From Paraburkholderia sp. Ac-20340 (GTDB lineage: Bacteria; Pseudomonadota; Gammaproteobacteria; Burkholderiales; Burkholderiaceae), in assembly GCF_017104965.1 (NCBI RefSeq), contig NZ_JAAGPR010000003.1:420408-484407 (forward strand): DNA of 64,000 nt. The letters run 5' to 3'. Positions within the stretch are counted from its first letter, which is position 1; every line of letters starts with the position of its first letter. Under the pieces are notes generated by a model. It was not told the DNA's origin, searched no databases, and saw nothing but the letters and a program-made list of their open reading frames with translations. This document shows, in pieces, positions 48,191-58,826 of this stretch. The position numbers and the translations under genes are program-made.

Positions 48191-50272
48191 TCACCACGTT
48201 CCGCCCAACGTAGTCCACAGAAAGCGGAACACCAGCGCATCGTACTGCGCGCGCTCCAGCGAATCGCTGCCCGGCCCGTGGCCGCCGTCCGTGTTCTCCA
48301 GATACCAGACGTTCGCGTGCCCCTGCTCCTGCATGCGCGCGACCATCTTGCGCGCGTGCGCAGGATGCACGCGATCGTCGCTGGTCGAGGTCGTGAACAG
48401 CACGTCCGGATACACCACGCCCGGCTTCACACGCTGATACGGCGAATACGCCGCGAGCGCCTGCGCTTCTTCGGGCTCCTCAGGATCGCCATATTCGTCG
48501 ATCCACGAAGCGCCCGCGTGCAGCAGCGGATAGCGCTGCATGTCGAGCAGCGGCACTTCGCAGAGCACCGCGCCGAACAGTTCCGGGCGCTGGACCATGC
48601 ACGCGCCCACCAGCAGGCCGCCATTGCTGCCGCCGCGAATGCCGAGTTGCGGCGCGCTCGTGAAGCCTTCCGTCACCAGTTGCTGCGCAACCGCGATGAA
48701 ATCGTCGAACGAGCGTTGACGGTTTTCGCGCTGCGCTTCCACGTGCCACGACGAACCGTATTCGCCACCGCCGCGAATATGCGCGATGGCGACGATGCCG
48801 CCCTGCTCCAGCCAGCCGATACCCGATCCCACCAGATACTGCGGCGTGAGCGAAATCGCAAAGCCGCCATAGCCTTCCAGCAGACACGGCAGCGGTTTGC
48901 GCGCGCCGCCTTCGAGCGCGTCGCGCGGGCCGATCACCGTGAACGGCACCCGCGTGCCATCGGCCGATCGCGCGTGCGAGCGGATCACCGTCAGCGGTGC
49001 GGCATCGAATTGCGTGGGCCAGCGATCGAGCAATTCCCACGTCTGCAGATCGTCTTTCGCGAGGTCGGCAAGCCAGTACTCGGGCGGCAAAAGATAATCG
49101 TCGACATCGACGAATACTTCATCGTTGAGCGTGTCTTCGATCGGCGAAACCTCCACCTGCGAACTTGCCCGCGCGGGAAAGAGGCGCGATTGCCACGTCC
49201 ATGCGCCCTGCTCTTCGACGGGCTGCCAGAGCATCGTGCGGCTTTGCACGTCGTCGAGCCACGAGACGATCAAGACGTTCTTCGTATAGGTCCAGTCGCA
49301 CGCCGATGTCACCGGCGTGGGCGTAAAGAGCGCCGTGACATTGCGATCGCCGGCCACAAATGCGTCTTCGCGAATCGCCAGCAGCGATCCGCCCGCATAC
49401 GTATGCGCACCGAGCGTCCAGTCCAGACGCGGTTCGAGCAGCAGCCAGCCATGCCATGCGCCCACCGCCACGTGCGAAGGCACGTCGTAGACCTGCCACT
49501 GCCCGTTCGCATCGAGACGATATGAATATGAATCGAAGAAGTCGACGCTGCGCACCACGTCGTGACGCTGCTCGATCGGATCGTAGTCGCCTTCCACGCT
49601 GATATCGTCGAACTCGCCGCGGAACACCACGGGCGCATCGGCCAGACGCGCGCCACGGCTCCAGCGGCGCACTTCGCGCGGATAACCCGAGCGCGTGAGC
49701 GTCTTCTTGCCGTGGTCCCAGCCGACGTAGACCGTATCGCGGTCGATCCACGAAATCGTGTGCTTGCCCTCTTTGCCGATGGCAAACCCGCCGTCGACAA
49801 ACACGCGCCGCTCGAGATCGAATTCACGCACGACGACGGCATCGGCGCCGCCATCGGAAAGCTGAATCAGCGCGCGATCGCCGTCGGGATAGAGAATGTC
49901 GATACCGGCGCACACCCAGGGCACGCCTTCCTCTTCGCCGAGCGCATCGAAATCGATCAGGCTTTCCCACTGCGGACGATGCGCACGCCAGTCCGCCCAT
50001 TTCGCGCGGCGCCAGAGTCCCTTGGGATTGTCTTCGTCTTCCCAGAGATCGTAGGCCCACTCCTGCCAGCGGGTGGGGATCACGGGCCGCTCACGCGGCA
50101 GATAGGCTTGCGCCAGGCGCTTCTCCAGCGCCTCGAAACGCGCGCCGCCTTGCCACGCGGCACGCGTGCGCGCGTTCTGCTGCTCGACCCACGCCATCGC
50201 GGCGGGATCGTCGAGTTCTTCGAGGGACAGGAAAGGATCGGCCTCGGCGGGCCATGGAGAAGTCACGGGCAT
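48191..50272 (-). CDS. prolyl oligopeptidase family (S9) serine peptidase
   Basis: A 693-residue S9A-type peptidase with an N-terminal beta-propeller (about 90-420) and C-terminal alpha/beta hydrolase domain. Catalytic motif IRGGSNGGLLVG (Ser about 549), Asp in TSTSDDRVHPAHARKM (about 632) and His in TDGGHGPGSD (about 664). HIRGGGEYGSSWH is also typical. No signal peptide is seen, so it is likely cytoplasmic and cleaves short proline-containing peptides. It is downstream of ntrC by 115 bases on the same strand. Confidence 0.92.
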   Translation of the reverse strand: MPVTSPWPAEADPFLSLEELDDPAAMAWVEQQNARTRAAWQGGARFEALEKRLAQAYLPRERPVIPTRWQEWAYDLWEDEDNPKGLWRRAKWADWRAHRPQWESLIDFDALGEEEGVPWVCAGIDILYPDGDRALIQLSDGGADAVVVREFDLERRVFVDGGFAIGKEGKHTISWIDRDTVYVGWDHGKKTLTRSGYPREVRRWSRGARLADAPVVFRGEFDDISVEGDYDPIEQRHDVVRSVDFFDSYSYRLDANGQWQVYDVPSHVAVGAWHGWLLLEPRLDWTLGAHTYAGGSLLAIREDAFVAGDRNVTALFTPTPVTSACDWTYTKNVLIVSWLDDVQSRTMLWQPVEEQGAWTWQSRLFPARASSQVEVSPIEDTLNDEVFVDVDDYLLPPEYWLADLAKDDLQTWELLDRWPTQFDAAPLTVIRSHARSADGTRVPFTVIGPRDALEGGARKPLPCLLEGYGGFAISLTPQYLVGSGIGWLEQGGIVAIAHIRGGGEYGSSWHVEAQRENRQRSFDDFIAVAQQLVTEGFTSAPQLGIRGGSNGGLLVGACMVQRPELFGAVLCEVPLLDMQRYPLLHAGASWIDEYGDPEEPEEAQALAAYSPYQRVKPGVVYPDVLFTTSTSDDRVHPAHARKMVARMQEQGHANVWYLENTDGGHGPGSDSLERAQYDALVFRFLWTTLGGTW

Positions 50273-50387
50273 ATTCGGTCATCGACAGGAAAACAGCGTC
50301 GATTATGCCCGAGAGGGTTCGTGCGCAGCGGCATGGCGGACCGCGCATTCATCGCCGGGACCGCCTTGACCGCTGCGCACGGTGCGC

Positions 50388-51956
<1,569 letters not shown>

Positions 51957-52034
51957 AAGGTCGGTCAGAAGTCCTGGTGGCGTGCGGTAGCGGTAGATCG
52001 GAAAACAGGTTCAGCTAATGTTCTTCAAACGGCT

Positions 52035-53177
52035 TCAGGCATCGAGCGGCAGCAGGATCTGAAACTCGGTATGTCCTGGCCGGCTTTCCACTTCGATCAG
52101 ACCGTCGTGTTGCTGGACGAAAGTCTGCGCGAGCGTGAGGCCCAGACCGCTGCCGTCTTCGCGTCCCGAAACGAGCGGATAGAAGATGCGGTCGCGGATG
52201 TCCTCGGGAATGCCGGGTCCGTTATCGATGATATGCAAGTCCAATGCCAGCTTGCACAAGCGTTTTGAAATCGTGATCTTGCGCGCGACGCGCGTGCGCA
52301 ATTCGATGCGCGCGTCGCCGCGCGAAATGCGCTCGCGCAGCGCCTGCGCCGCATTGCGCACGATGTTCAGGAGCGCCTGGATCAGTTGCTCCTTGTCGCC
52401 GCGCAGGTCGGGCACGCTCACGTCGTAATCGCGTTCGATCGTCAGGCCGCGCGGGAACTCCGCGAGAATCACGGCGCGCACGCGCTCGCAGACCTCGTGA
52501 ATATTCACGTCGCCGACAATATGCGGATGACGGTGCGGTTCGAGCAGCCGGTCCACCAGCGTCTGCAGGCGGTCCGACTCCTTGATGACGACCTGCGTGT
52601 ACTCGCGCAACTCGCCGCGCTCGAGCGTGCCCAGCTCGAATTCGAGCAACTGGGCCGCGCCGCGAATACCGCCGAGCGGATTCTTGATTTCGTGCGCGAG
52701 ATTGCGGATCAGATGTTTATTGACGGTCGCGAGGTCATGAATCCGCTCCTCGCGATCGCTCTTCAGATGCCGCTCGTTCTCGAAGAGTTCGAGCAGCACG
52801 TAATCGGGTGCGCTTTCCAGGAAGCCGACAATCGCGTGCACGTGCAACGATTCGCGGCCCGGGCGCTCCAGCGTCGCGTCGAGTCGCGTCGCGTGAAAGC
52901 GATGCGCGGCGATCGACGCGATCGTCTCCAGCAACTCGTCGGCGTTGGAAAAGAGATCGGACCACACCATCTGCGAAAGCTGACGGCGCGACAGATCGAG
53001 CATCGCCTCGGCCGAAGGATTCGCGAACGCCACGCGCAAGCTGCGCTTGTCGAGCACGAGCACGACCGTCGGCAGCGCTTCGAAGCCGGGCAGCAAACCC
53101 GATTCGACGAGCGGCACATCGTCCGAAAGCGCGTCCGCGTGGCCTTTTCTTGCCTTGATCAGATTCTTGAGCACCAT
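52035..53177 (-). CDS. ntrB: NtrB, nitrogen sensor histidine kinase
   Basis: Cytoplasmic kinase/phosphatase of NtrC controlled by PII proteins. The 380 residues have an N-terminal PAS domain (about 30-135, PTVVLVLDKRSLRVAFANPSAEAMLDLSRRQL), an H box RNLAHEIKNPLGGIRG (His162), and an ATPase domain with N box NIVRNAAQAL, DNGPGIP and GSGLGLTLAQTFVQQHDG. No membrane helix. The start MVLKNLIKARKG at 53175-53177 is chosen. It lies after glnA, with a terminator in the gap. Confidence 0.94.
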   Translation of the reverse strand: MVLKNLIKARKGHADALSDDVPLVESGLLPGFEALPTVVLVLDKRSLRVAFANPSAEAMLDLSRRQLSQMVWSDLFSNADELLETIASIAAHRFHATRLDATLERPGRESLHVHAIVGFLESAPDYVLLELFENERHLKSDREERIHDLATVNKHLIRNLAHEIKNPLGGIRGAAQLLEFELGTLERGELREYTQVVIKESDRLQTLVDRLLEPHRHPHIVGDVNIHEVCERVRAVILAEFPRGLTIERDYDVSVPDLRGDKEQLIQALLNIVRNAAQALRERISRGDARIELRTRVARKITISKRLCKLALDLHIIDNGPGIPEDIRDRIFYPLVSGREDGSGLGLTLAQTFVQQHDGLIEVESRPGHTEFQILLPLDA

Positions 53178-53269
53178 GTTTCGGCACCGGTGGCTTGAGG
53201 GCGCGCCGGCTGGCTGTCCATGTCGATGATGGTTGGCACGACGACGTCGATGACGTCCACGCAGCCAAC

Positions 53270-53296
53270 AAAAAAGGGACGGCACCGCCGTCCCTT
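53270..53296 (-). terminator. terminator between glnA and ntrB
   Basis: 10-bp stem (53274-53283 with 53287-53296, arm AAGGGACGGC), three-base loop, T-run TTTTTTGTT on the minus strand. It lets glnA be expressed far above ntrBC. Confidence 0.85.
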
Positions 53297-53362
53297 CGTG
53301 ACCCGTCGCGAACGTCGGACAGACGCTTCGCTACGCGAGTGCGAGCGAAGCGCCATCGTCGA

Positions 53363-54778
53363 TTACAGCGAGTAGTACAGTTCGAACTCGACCGGGTGCG
53401 TGGTCATACGCACGCGTTGCAGCTCGCCTTCCTTCAGTGCGAGGTAGGCGTCGATCATCGAATCCGTGAACACGCCACCGCGCGTCAGGAATTCGCGATC
53501 CTTGTCGAGTGCTTCCAGAGCCTGGTCGAGGCCGGCGCACACGGTCGGGATCTTTGCATCCTCTTCCGGCGGCAGGTCGTACAGGTTCTTGTCGGCGGCT
53601 TCGCCCGGATGGATCTTGTTCTGGACGCCGTCCAGACCTGCCATCATCAGTGCCGAGAAGCACAGGTACGGGTTGGCCATCGGGTCCGGGAAGCGCGTTT
53701 CGATACGGCGGCCCTTCGGGTTCGAGACGTGCGGAATACGGATCGATGCCGAACGGTTGCGTGCCGAGTAAGCCAGCTTGACCGGTGCTTCGAAGTGCGG
53801 AACCAGACGCTTGTACGAGTTCGTCGACGGGTTCGTGATGGCGTTCAGCGCGCGAGCGTGCTTGATGATGCCGCCGATGTAGAACAGCGCGAATTCCGAC
53901 AGACCTGCGTAGCCGTTGCCTGCGAACAGGTTCTGGCCGTCCTTCCAGATCGACTGGTGAACGTGCATGCCCGAACCGTTGTCGCCAACGATCGGCTTCG
54001 GCATGAACGTCGCCGTCTTGCCATACGTGTGCGCCACGTTATGGATGATGTACTTCATCTGCTGCGTCCAGTCCGCGCGCTGAACCAGCGTCGAGAACTT
54101 GGTGCCGATTTCGTTCTGGCCTTGACCAGCGACTTCGTGGTGGTGCACTTCGACCGGGATGCCGATCTGTTCGAGCAGCAGGCACATTTCCGAACGGATG
54201 TCCTGGAACGTGTCGACCGGAGCGACCGGGAAGTAGCCGCCCTTGACGCCCGGACGGTGACCCGTGTTGCCGCCTTCGATTTCGCGACCCGACGACCACG
54301 GAGCTTCGTCCGAGCCGATCTTGACGAACGAGCCCGACATGTCCGTGTTCCACTGGACCGAGTCGAAAATGAAGAATTCGGGTTCCGGACCGAAGAATGC
54401 CGTGTCGCCCAGACCCGTGCTCTTCAGGTACGCTTCAGCGCGCTTTGCCAGCGAACGCGGATCGCGCTCGTAGCCCTTGCCGTCAGCCGGCTCGACCACG
54501 TCGCAGGTCAGAACCAGCGTGGGTTCTTCATAGAACGGGTCGATGAAAGCCGTGTTCGCGTCCGGGACGAGCAGCATGTCCGAGGCTTCGATGCCCTTCC
54601 AGCCGGCGATCGACGAACCGTCAAATGCATGACCCGACTCGAACTTGTCTTCGTCAAAGTGCGACAGCGGAACCGAAACGTGTTGCTCCTTGCCGCGCGT
54701 GTCGGTAAAGCGGAAGTCGACAAACTTGACGTCTTCGTCCTTGACGAGTTGCATGACGTCGGCCACGGATTTACTCAT
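53363..54778 (-). CDS. glnA: glutamine synthetase, type I
   Basis: Makes glutamine from glutamate and ammonia. The 471-residue length and the adenylylation site Tyr400 ([14 protein letters not shown]) mark the GSI-beta type controlled by GlnE. Metal and substrate motifs are present: [53 protein letters not shown] and [12 protein letters not shown]. It is transcribed from a region with a sigma-54 promoter and NtrC-like sites and is followed by a terminator and then ntrB-ntrC. Confidence 0.97.
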   Translation of the reverse strand: MSKSVADVMQLVKDEDVKFVDFRFTDTRGKEQHVSVPLSHFDEDKFESGHAFDGSSIAGWKGIEASDMLLVPDANTAFIDPFYEEPTLVLTCDVVEPADGKGYERDPRSLAKRAEAYLKSTGLGDTAFFGPEPEFFIFDSVQWNTDMSGSFVKIGSDEAPWSSGREIEGGNTGHRPGVKGGYFPVAPVDTFQDIRSEMCLLLEQIGIPVEVHHHEVAGQGQNEIGTKFSTLVQRADWTQQMKYIIHNVAHTYGKTATFMPKPIVGDNGSGMHVHQSIWKDGQNLFAGNGYAGLSEFALFYIGGIIKHARALNAITNPSTNSYKRLVPHFEAPVKLAYSARNRSASIRIPHVSNPKGRRIETRFPDPMANPYLCFSALMMAGLDGVQNKIHPGEAADKNLYDLPPEEDAKIPTVCAGLDQALEALDKDREFLTRGGVFTDSMIDAYLALKEGELQRVRMTTHPVEFELYYSL

Positions 54779-54931
54779 AACCTATTCTCCTGATTAACGA
54801 TTTCGGCGAACGCTGCCGCCTGCCCAATCTTCTGATCTTGCCGGTTGCCGCTTTGCGGCATGCCTTCGGTCGCCAGCTGGTACAGCCGGAGTCCGGTGGC
54901 AGGCCGGTTGCGATTCGATCGCGACATATAA

Positions 54932-54947
54932 AGCAGCTTCCGTGCCA
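54932..54947 (-). promoter_or_regulatory. sigma-54 promoter of glnA
   Basis: On the minus strand TGGCACGGAAGCTGCT, with the essential GG and GC separated by ten bases, matches the sigma-54 consensus (TGGCAC-N5-TTGC) closely. Start site near 54921, leader about 140 bases. Confidence 0.8.
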
Positions 54948-54950
54948 TGT

Positions 54951-54969
54951 TTGCGCCAGCGTGGCGCAA
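54951..54969. promoter_or_regulatory. NtrC-like palindrome next to the sigma-54 promoter
   Basis: TTGCGCCA-GCG-TGGCGCAA, a perfect palindrome close to the NtrC half-site form TGCACCA-N3-TGGTGCA. It touches the -24 region, so it may be a repressing or governor site. Confidence 0.5.
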
Positions 54970-55090
54970 ATTTGATCCGGATGCGTCCCCAAGGGGCGAG
55001 CGTTGGGCAACCAAGGGGCAACTACACCGAACATGCGGGTAACTCCCGCCCCTCGTTTTCCCCAGCGCCCCCTTCTCGGGCCACTTCCCG

Positions 55091-55176
55091 GCACCAATTC
55101 CGTGCAATCCCGGATTTGGCGCGCGAAACTCACTCCATTATGGTGCATAAACCGGTTTACGCACCAAGCCTGCGCA
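55091..55176. promoter_or_regulatory. cluster of NtrC-like sites upstream of glnA
   Basis: Three imperfect sites of the TGCACCA/TGGTGCA type: 55091-55106 (GCACCAATTCCGTGCA), 55131-55147 (CACTCCATTATGGTGCA) and 55161-55176 (GCACCAAGCCTGCGCA). They lie 145-245 bases upstream of the sigma-54 promoter, the right range for an enhancer. 55141-55166 also forms a larger imperfect palindrome with arms TGGTGCATAAACC and GGTTTACGCACCA. The remainder of the 549-base gap shows no gene. Confidence 0.65.
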
Positions 55177-55283
55177 AATATGCCACCGCGACGCGCGGCG
55201 GCCCTGCCTGCAACGCGTGCCGTGCCCCGCTCCTGCTCATTAGCGCGCCACGGCCCGGCGCTTCCCGCACTCATGCAGCGCGC

Positions 55284-55289
55284 TAGAAT
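55284..55289 (+). promoter_or_regulatory. possible -10 (TAGAAT) upstream of the rhodanese gene
   Basis: TAGAAT 38 bases before the start at 55328; no good -35. Confidence 0.35.
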
Positions 55290-55327
55290 AATCCTTTGGT
55301 CCAACATGAAACGGGAGATTGATCGTC

Positions 55328-55792
55328 ATGAGTACGCTCGAACAGTTGTACGCCCAGGCCGACACGCGCCGCGCCGAGAACCAGCTGCCGTATGCCGGCG
55401 CGCTCTCGCCCGCCGAGGCGTTCGAGCTCCTGCAACTCGATGCGCGCGTCAAGCTCGTCGATGTGCGCACGCGCGCCGAACTCGACTGGGTCGGCCGCCC
55501 GGTGATCGGCGACGGCCAGTATGCGCATGTCGAGTGGACGCGCTATCCGGGCGGCGTGCCCAACGCCGAGTTCGTCGCGCAGCTCAAGAGCGTCGCCGAC
55601 GCCGACACGCCCATCCTGTTCCTGTGCCGCAGCGCCGCGCGCTCGAAACTGGCCGCCATCGAAGCGGCCAAGGCCGGCTTCACCCAGGCCTTCGATCTGC
55701 TCGAAGGCTTCGAAGGCGACAAGAACAGCGAAGGCCATCGCAAGACCGTTTCCGGCTGGTGCTTCCGCGGCCTGCCGTGGCTCGGCGCCTGA
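55328..55792 (+). CDS. rhodanese-like domain protein
   Basis: A 154-residue single rhodanese domain. The active-site loop is LFLCRSAARSKLAA, with the catalytic Cys about residue 101, and VKLVDVRTRAELDWVG opens the fold. It would carry persulfide sulfur; the partner is not known. The start MSTLEQLY at 55328 has GGGAG upstream. It is divergent from glnA, sharing the regulatory gap. Confidence 0.88.
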   Translation: MSTLEQLYAQADTRRAENQLPYAGALSPAEAFELLQLDARVKLVDVRTRAELDWVGRPVIGDGQYAHVEWTRYPGGVPNAEFVAQLKSVADADTPILFLCRSAARSKLAAIEAAKAGFTQAFDLLEGFEGDKNSEGHRKTVSGWCFRGLPWLGA

Positions 55793-55930
55793 AGCTGCCT
55801 CGCTCGTTAGACACCCTCACAACCCCCGCCAGCCCAAAACCCTGACCGGCCACTTTGAGCGCCCCGTGTGACACGCCGATGATGCGGCCGGGGCGCTCCA
55901 TCCAGCCTCATCGAGCGATTCCGGGCAACT

Positions 55931-56740
55931 TCAAGCCGCTTCCGGCGGCTCCACCACATCGCCGCCCAGCAGGTGCACGCCTTCGCGCAGCTTCACGAAA
56001 GCCGCCGCCACCGCTTCCGGCTCACCCTTCACGCCCAGATCGATATGGCGGCGCGCATAGATGCCGCCGCGCTCGCTGTCGCCCACGCTCGGCAGACTGA
56101 ACACGCGCACGCCCGGGAAATCGCGTTCGATGCTTTCCATCAGCGGCGTGAGCGTCGATTCGGGCAACTCGAACACCAGCAGCGACTTTTCCGCGTGCGG
56201 CATCTGATGATGCAGATGGGCGTACTTCGTATCGAGCACCCATTCGATCATCGGCCACGCCATCACCGGGAAGCCCGGCACGAAATGATGATCGTGAATC
56301 GAAAAGCCCGGAATCTTGTTGTAGCCGTTCGGGATGATCTCGCAGCCCTGCGGGAAGGTGCCCATCTGGAAGCGGTGAAGATTTTCGGGCGAACCGAAAT
56401 CGACCGGATCGCTGCCCGTGTGCATATCGCGGATGCGCTCGCTGATCGCCGCCTTTGCGTCCGCATGGAGCGCGAGCGGCACGCCTAGCGCCGCCGCCGC
56501 GCACTGGCGCGTGTGATCGTCCGGCGTCGCGCCGATACCGCCCGTCGAGAACACGATATCGCCCGAGGCAAACGAGCGCTTGAGCGTGGCGGTAATGCGC
56601 GCGGGATCGTCGCCCACGTACTCGGCCCAGTCGAGCGCGAGGCCGCGCGCGCCCAGCAGTTCGATGACCTTCGGCAAATGCTTGTCGGTGCGGCGGCCCG
56701 ACAGAATCTCGTCGCCGATGATGATGACGCCAAATGCCAT
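55931..56740 (-). CDS. CinA-like molybdopterin-binding domain protein
   Basis: A 269-residue protein with a MoaB/Mog-type domain as in the N-terminal half of CinA. IIIGDEILSGRRTDKH and VFSTGGIGATPDDHT are the family's signatures. The C-terminal half (about 165-265) lacks the CinA deamidase domain but carries the inserted region common in stand-alone members. The role may be pyrophosphatase-like; it is not proven. It follows the EI24 gene by 54 bases. Confidence 0.88.
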   Translation of the reverse strand: MAFGVIIIGDEILSGRRTDKHLPKVIELLGARGLALDWAEYVGDDPARITATLKRSFASGDIVFSTGGIGATPDDHTRQCAAAALGVPLALHADAKAAISERIRDMHTGSDPVDFGSPENLHRFQMGTFPQGCEIIPNGYNKIPGFSIHDHHFVPGFPVMAWPMIEWVLDTKYAHLHHQMPHAEKSLLVFELPESTLTPLMESIERDFPGVRVFSLPSVGDSERGGIYARRHIDLGVKGEPEAVAAAFVKLREGVHLLGGDVVEPPEAA

Positions 56741-56794
56741 GTGTTGCCTCGTCGTATGAATGTTCTTTGAAAGTGTCGGCGGATGCCGGGGACG

Positions 56795-57628
56795 TCAGTG
56801 CACGATGGTCACTTCATGGCCCAGACGGTGCGCCTCTTCCGTGCGCAGGCGCTGCAGCGCGCGCAGGCAGTAATGGCCGAACCAGAGCGCCGTGAACACC
56901 AGAATGAAAGCGTAAATCCAGATAGTCAGCGCGGCGATCACGGGGAAGAACAGTAGCATCCACGCCGACGCCACCCAGATCGCCGTCGGCAGCGAGCCGA
57001 GCAGCCCGCTCGCCACGCCGATCGCCAGCAGCGGCAGGCGGTTGCGGCGCACGAGTTCGCGGCGCTCCGCGCTGCTCGCGTGCAGCGCGAGCGCGTCGTA
57101 AGTCATCACGCGGTAGGTCAGCCAGCCCCAGAGCAGCGGCGGCACCAGCACGCAAAACGGCGGAATGAACCAGAACGGCAAGGTCACGATCAGCAGCACG
57201 ATGCACAGCAGCGTGGTCCAGAGCGAGTGCAGCACGCTGCCGTACCAGCTACCGCCACGGCGCGCTTCGAGCGAGGCGTACTGGCGCGTGGTCAGATGGC
57301 GGATCACGCGCGGCATCGCCAGCGCGACGATCAGCAGCAACACGGTGATGACGATCAGCGGAATCGACAGGATGATGACCACGAACGGCCCAATCATGCT
57401 GCGCAGCGAACCGAAGCCCACCCAGTCGAACACATGGTAGACGTAACCGGTGGCGGGCCAGGCGTCGAGCGTGCCGCGCACGCCGTCGATCAGCGGTTGC
57501 CAGAAGGCGTAGAGCAGACCGCCCCACACCGCGGCCGCCACCAGGAACGGCACAAACGTGAGGAACAGCATCGAGGGGTGGAATGCGCTGGTGAGCGCGC
57601 GTCCAAACGAGCGCAACAAGTCGTTCAT
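56795..57628 (-). CDS. EI24/CysZ-like membrane protein
   Basis: A 277-residue inner-membrane protein of the EI24 domain family, which includes the sulfate transporter CysZ. Four or more membrane segments are visible (about 20-45, 75-105, 135-165, 200-240). The start MNDLLRSFGRALTSAFHPSMLF at 57626-57628 is the typical one. There is no cys gene nearby, so sulfate transport cannot be assumed. It precedes the CinA-like gene. Confidence 0.82.
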   Translation of the reverse strand: MNDLLRSFGRALTSAFHPSMLFLTFVPFLVAAAVWGGLLYAFWQPLIDGVRGTLDAWPATGYVYHVFDWVGFGSLRSMIGPFVVIILSIPLIVITVLLLIVALAMPRVIRHLTTRQYASLEARRGGSWYGSVLHSLWTTLLCIVLLIVTLPFWFIPPFCVLVPPLLWGWLTYRVMTYDALALHASSAERRELVRRNRLPLLAIGVASGLLGSLPTAIWVASAWMLLFFPVIAALTIWIYAFILVFTALWFGHYCLRALQRLRTEEAHRLGHEVTIVH

Positions 57629-57745
57629 GCGGGCGTGAAAGCGGAGGAAAAACGGAGACGGGTCACGAAGCCTGCGTGGTTCAGTGCGGCAAAACGACAG
57701 CATAAACCACGGCGCGCATCCGGCGCACGAGGCGCGCGGCGGTGA

Positions 57746-57772
57746 AAGGAAAAAGGCGGCGTGGGCCGCCTG
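57746..57772 (-). terminator. terminator after the sterol-desaturase-like gene
   Basis: 7-bp stem (57754-57760 with 57765-57771, arm AGGCGGC), loop GTGG, then TTTTTCCTTTC on the minus strand. Confidence 0.6.
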
Positions 57773-57778
57773 AGCATC

Positions 57779-58807
57779 TTATTGTTGTGAATTGCGCTGG
57801 GCAAAACCGGCTTTCAGACGCCGACGCACCGCCAGCCGCTGCCCGATGCGGGCGAACGCGAGCCCCTGCTGCGCCCAGAAGCCCTCGCCATAACGCGCGC
57901 CTGCGAGTTGGGCGCGAATGCCCGTAGGCTCGATCCGCTCGCTGAAGGACGCGCTGCCGAACAGCATGTCCCACCACGGAAACAGCACGCCAAAGTTGCA
58001 GCCATACGTGGTGCCTTCGTGACCGTAGCCGATTGCATGATGACGCCGATGAAAACGCGGGCTCACCAGCAGCCGCTCGCCCAGCCAGCCAAAATGCACG
58101 CGGATATTGGCATGCTGCACGTTCTGCACGAAATTCGTGAGCGCCACCAGCACGACATACTGCGCGGGCGGCACGCCGATCACCAGCGCGATGCCCGCGA
58201 ACATGCACGACTGCATCAGCACATCGAGCAGATGGTTGCGGTTATCGCACCAGAACGACATCTTGCGCTGGCTGTGATGGACCGCGTGCAATTCCCACCA
58301 GAGGCTGTAGCGGTGCGACAGGCGGTGATACCAGTAACCGGAAAAGTCGAGCACGACCAGATAGATCGCGAACGCCACGAGCGGCACGGTGGTCACACCG
58401 GGCCAGAGATTGTCGATATCGACACTCATGACGCCATGCAGGCGCAGCCAGCTTTGCGCACGGTCGAACGCCGGCTGCATGGCGAAGAAAAAGAACAGAT
58501 TGAGAATGCCCAGGCGCGTGACCCAGGTATAGATGGCGTCCACGCCCACGCCCTTGCGGTCGCCCCACTTCTCCGCCGGCATGAGCGCTTCGAGCGGACG
58601 CAGCAGCAAATACATCGCCACCATTTCCAGCAGCCCGACGATCACCCAGTAGAGCGCGTCGAAGCTGTCTTCGTCCACGTTCATGAAACCGGCGTCGAAT
58701 AACGCCGGTTGCAGCACGTTCACGTAGAGGAGCGTCTGGAGCCACGACACGAAGTCGTCGGCGCCAGCCACCACCCAATGCGCGCAGGAACCGAGGAAGG
58801 CGAACAT
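57779..58807 (-). CDS. sterol desaturase / fatty acid hydroxylase family protein
   Basis: A 342-residue membrane di-iron protein. The eight-histidine pattern is visible: HRLSHR (HX3H), HAVHH (HX2HH), and FHRRHH near the end, with extra HANIRVHFGW. Hydrophobic segments lie at about 20-75, 100-125 and 145-170. The family oxidises C-H bonds in lipids such as sterols or hopanoids; substrate unknown. The exported propeller gene lies 19 bases upstream, so they are probably one unit. Confidence 0.88.
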   Translation of the reverse strand: MFAFLGSCAHWVVAGADDFVSWLQTLLYVNVLQPALFDAGFMNVDEDSFDALYWVIVGLLEMVAMYLLLRPLEALMPAEKWGDRKGVGVDAIYTWVTRLGILNLFFFFAMQPAFDRAQSWLRLHGVMSVDIDNLWPGVTTVPLVAFAIYLVVLDFSGYWYHRLSHRYSLWWELHAVHHSQRKMSFWCDNRNHLLDVLMQSCMFAGIALVIGVPPAQYVVLVALTNFVQNVQHANIRVHFGWLGERLLVSPRFHRRHHAIGYGHEGTTYGCNFGVLFPWWDMLFGSASFSERIEPTGIRAQLAGARYGEGFWAQQGLAFARIGQRLAVRRRLKAGFAQRNSQQ

Positions 58808-58826
58808 GGGCGGTGACGTGCAGACG

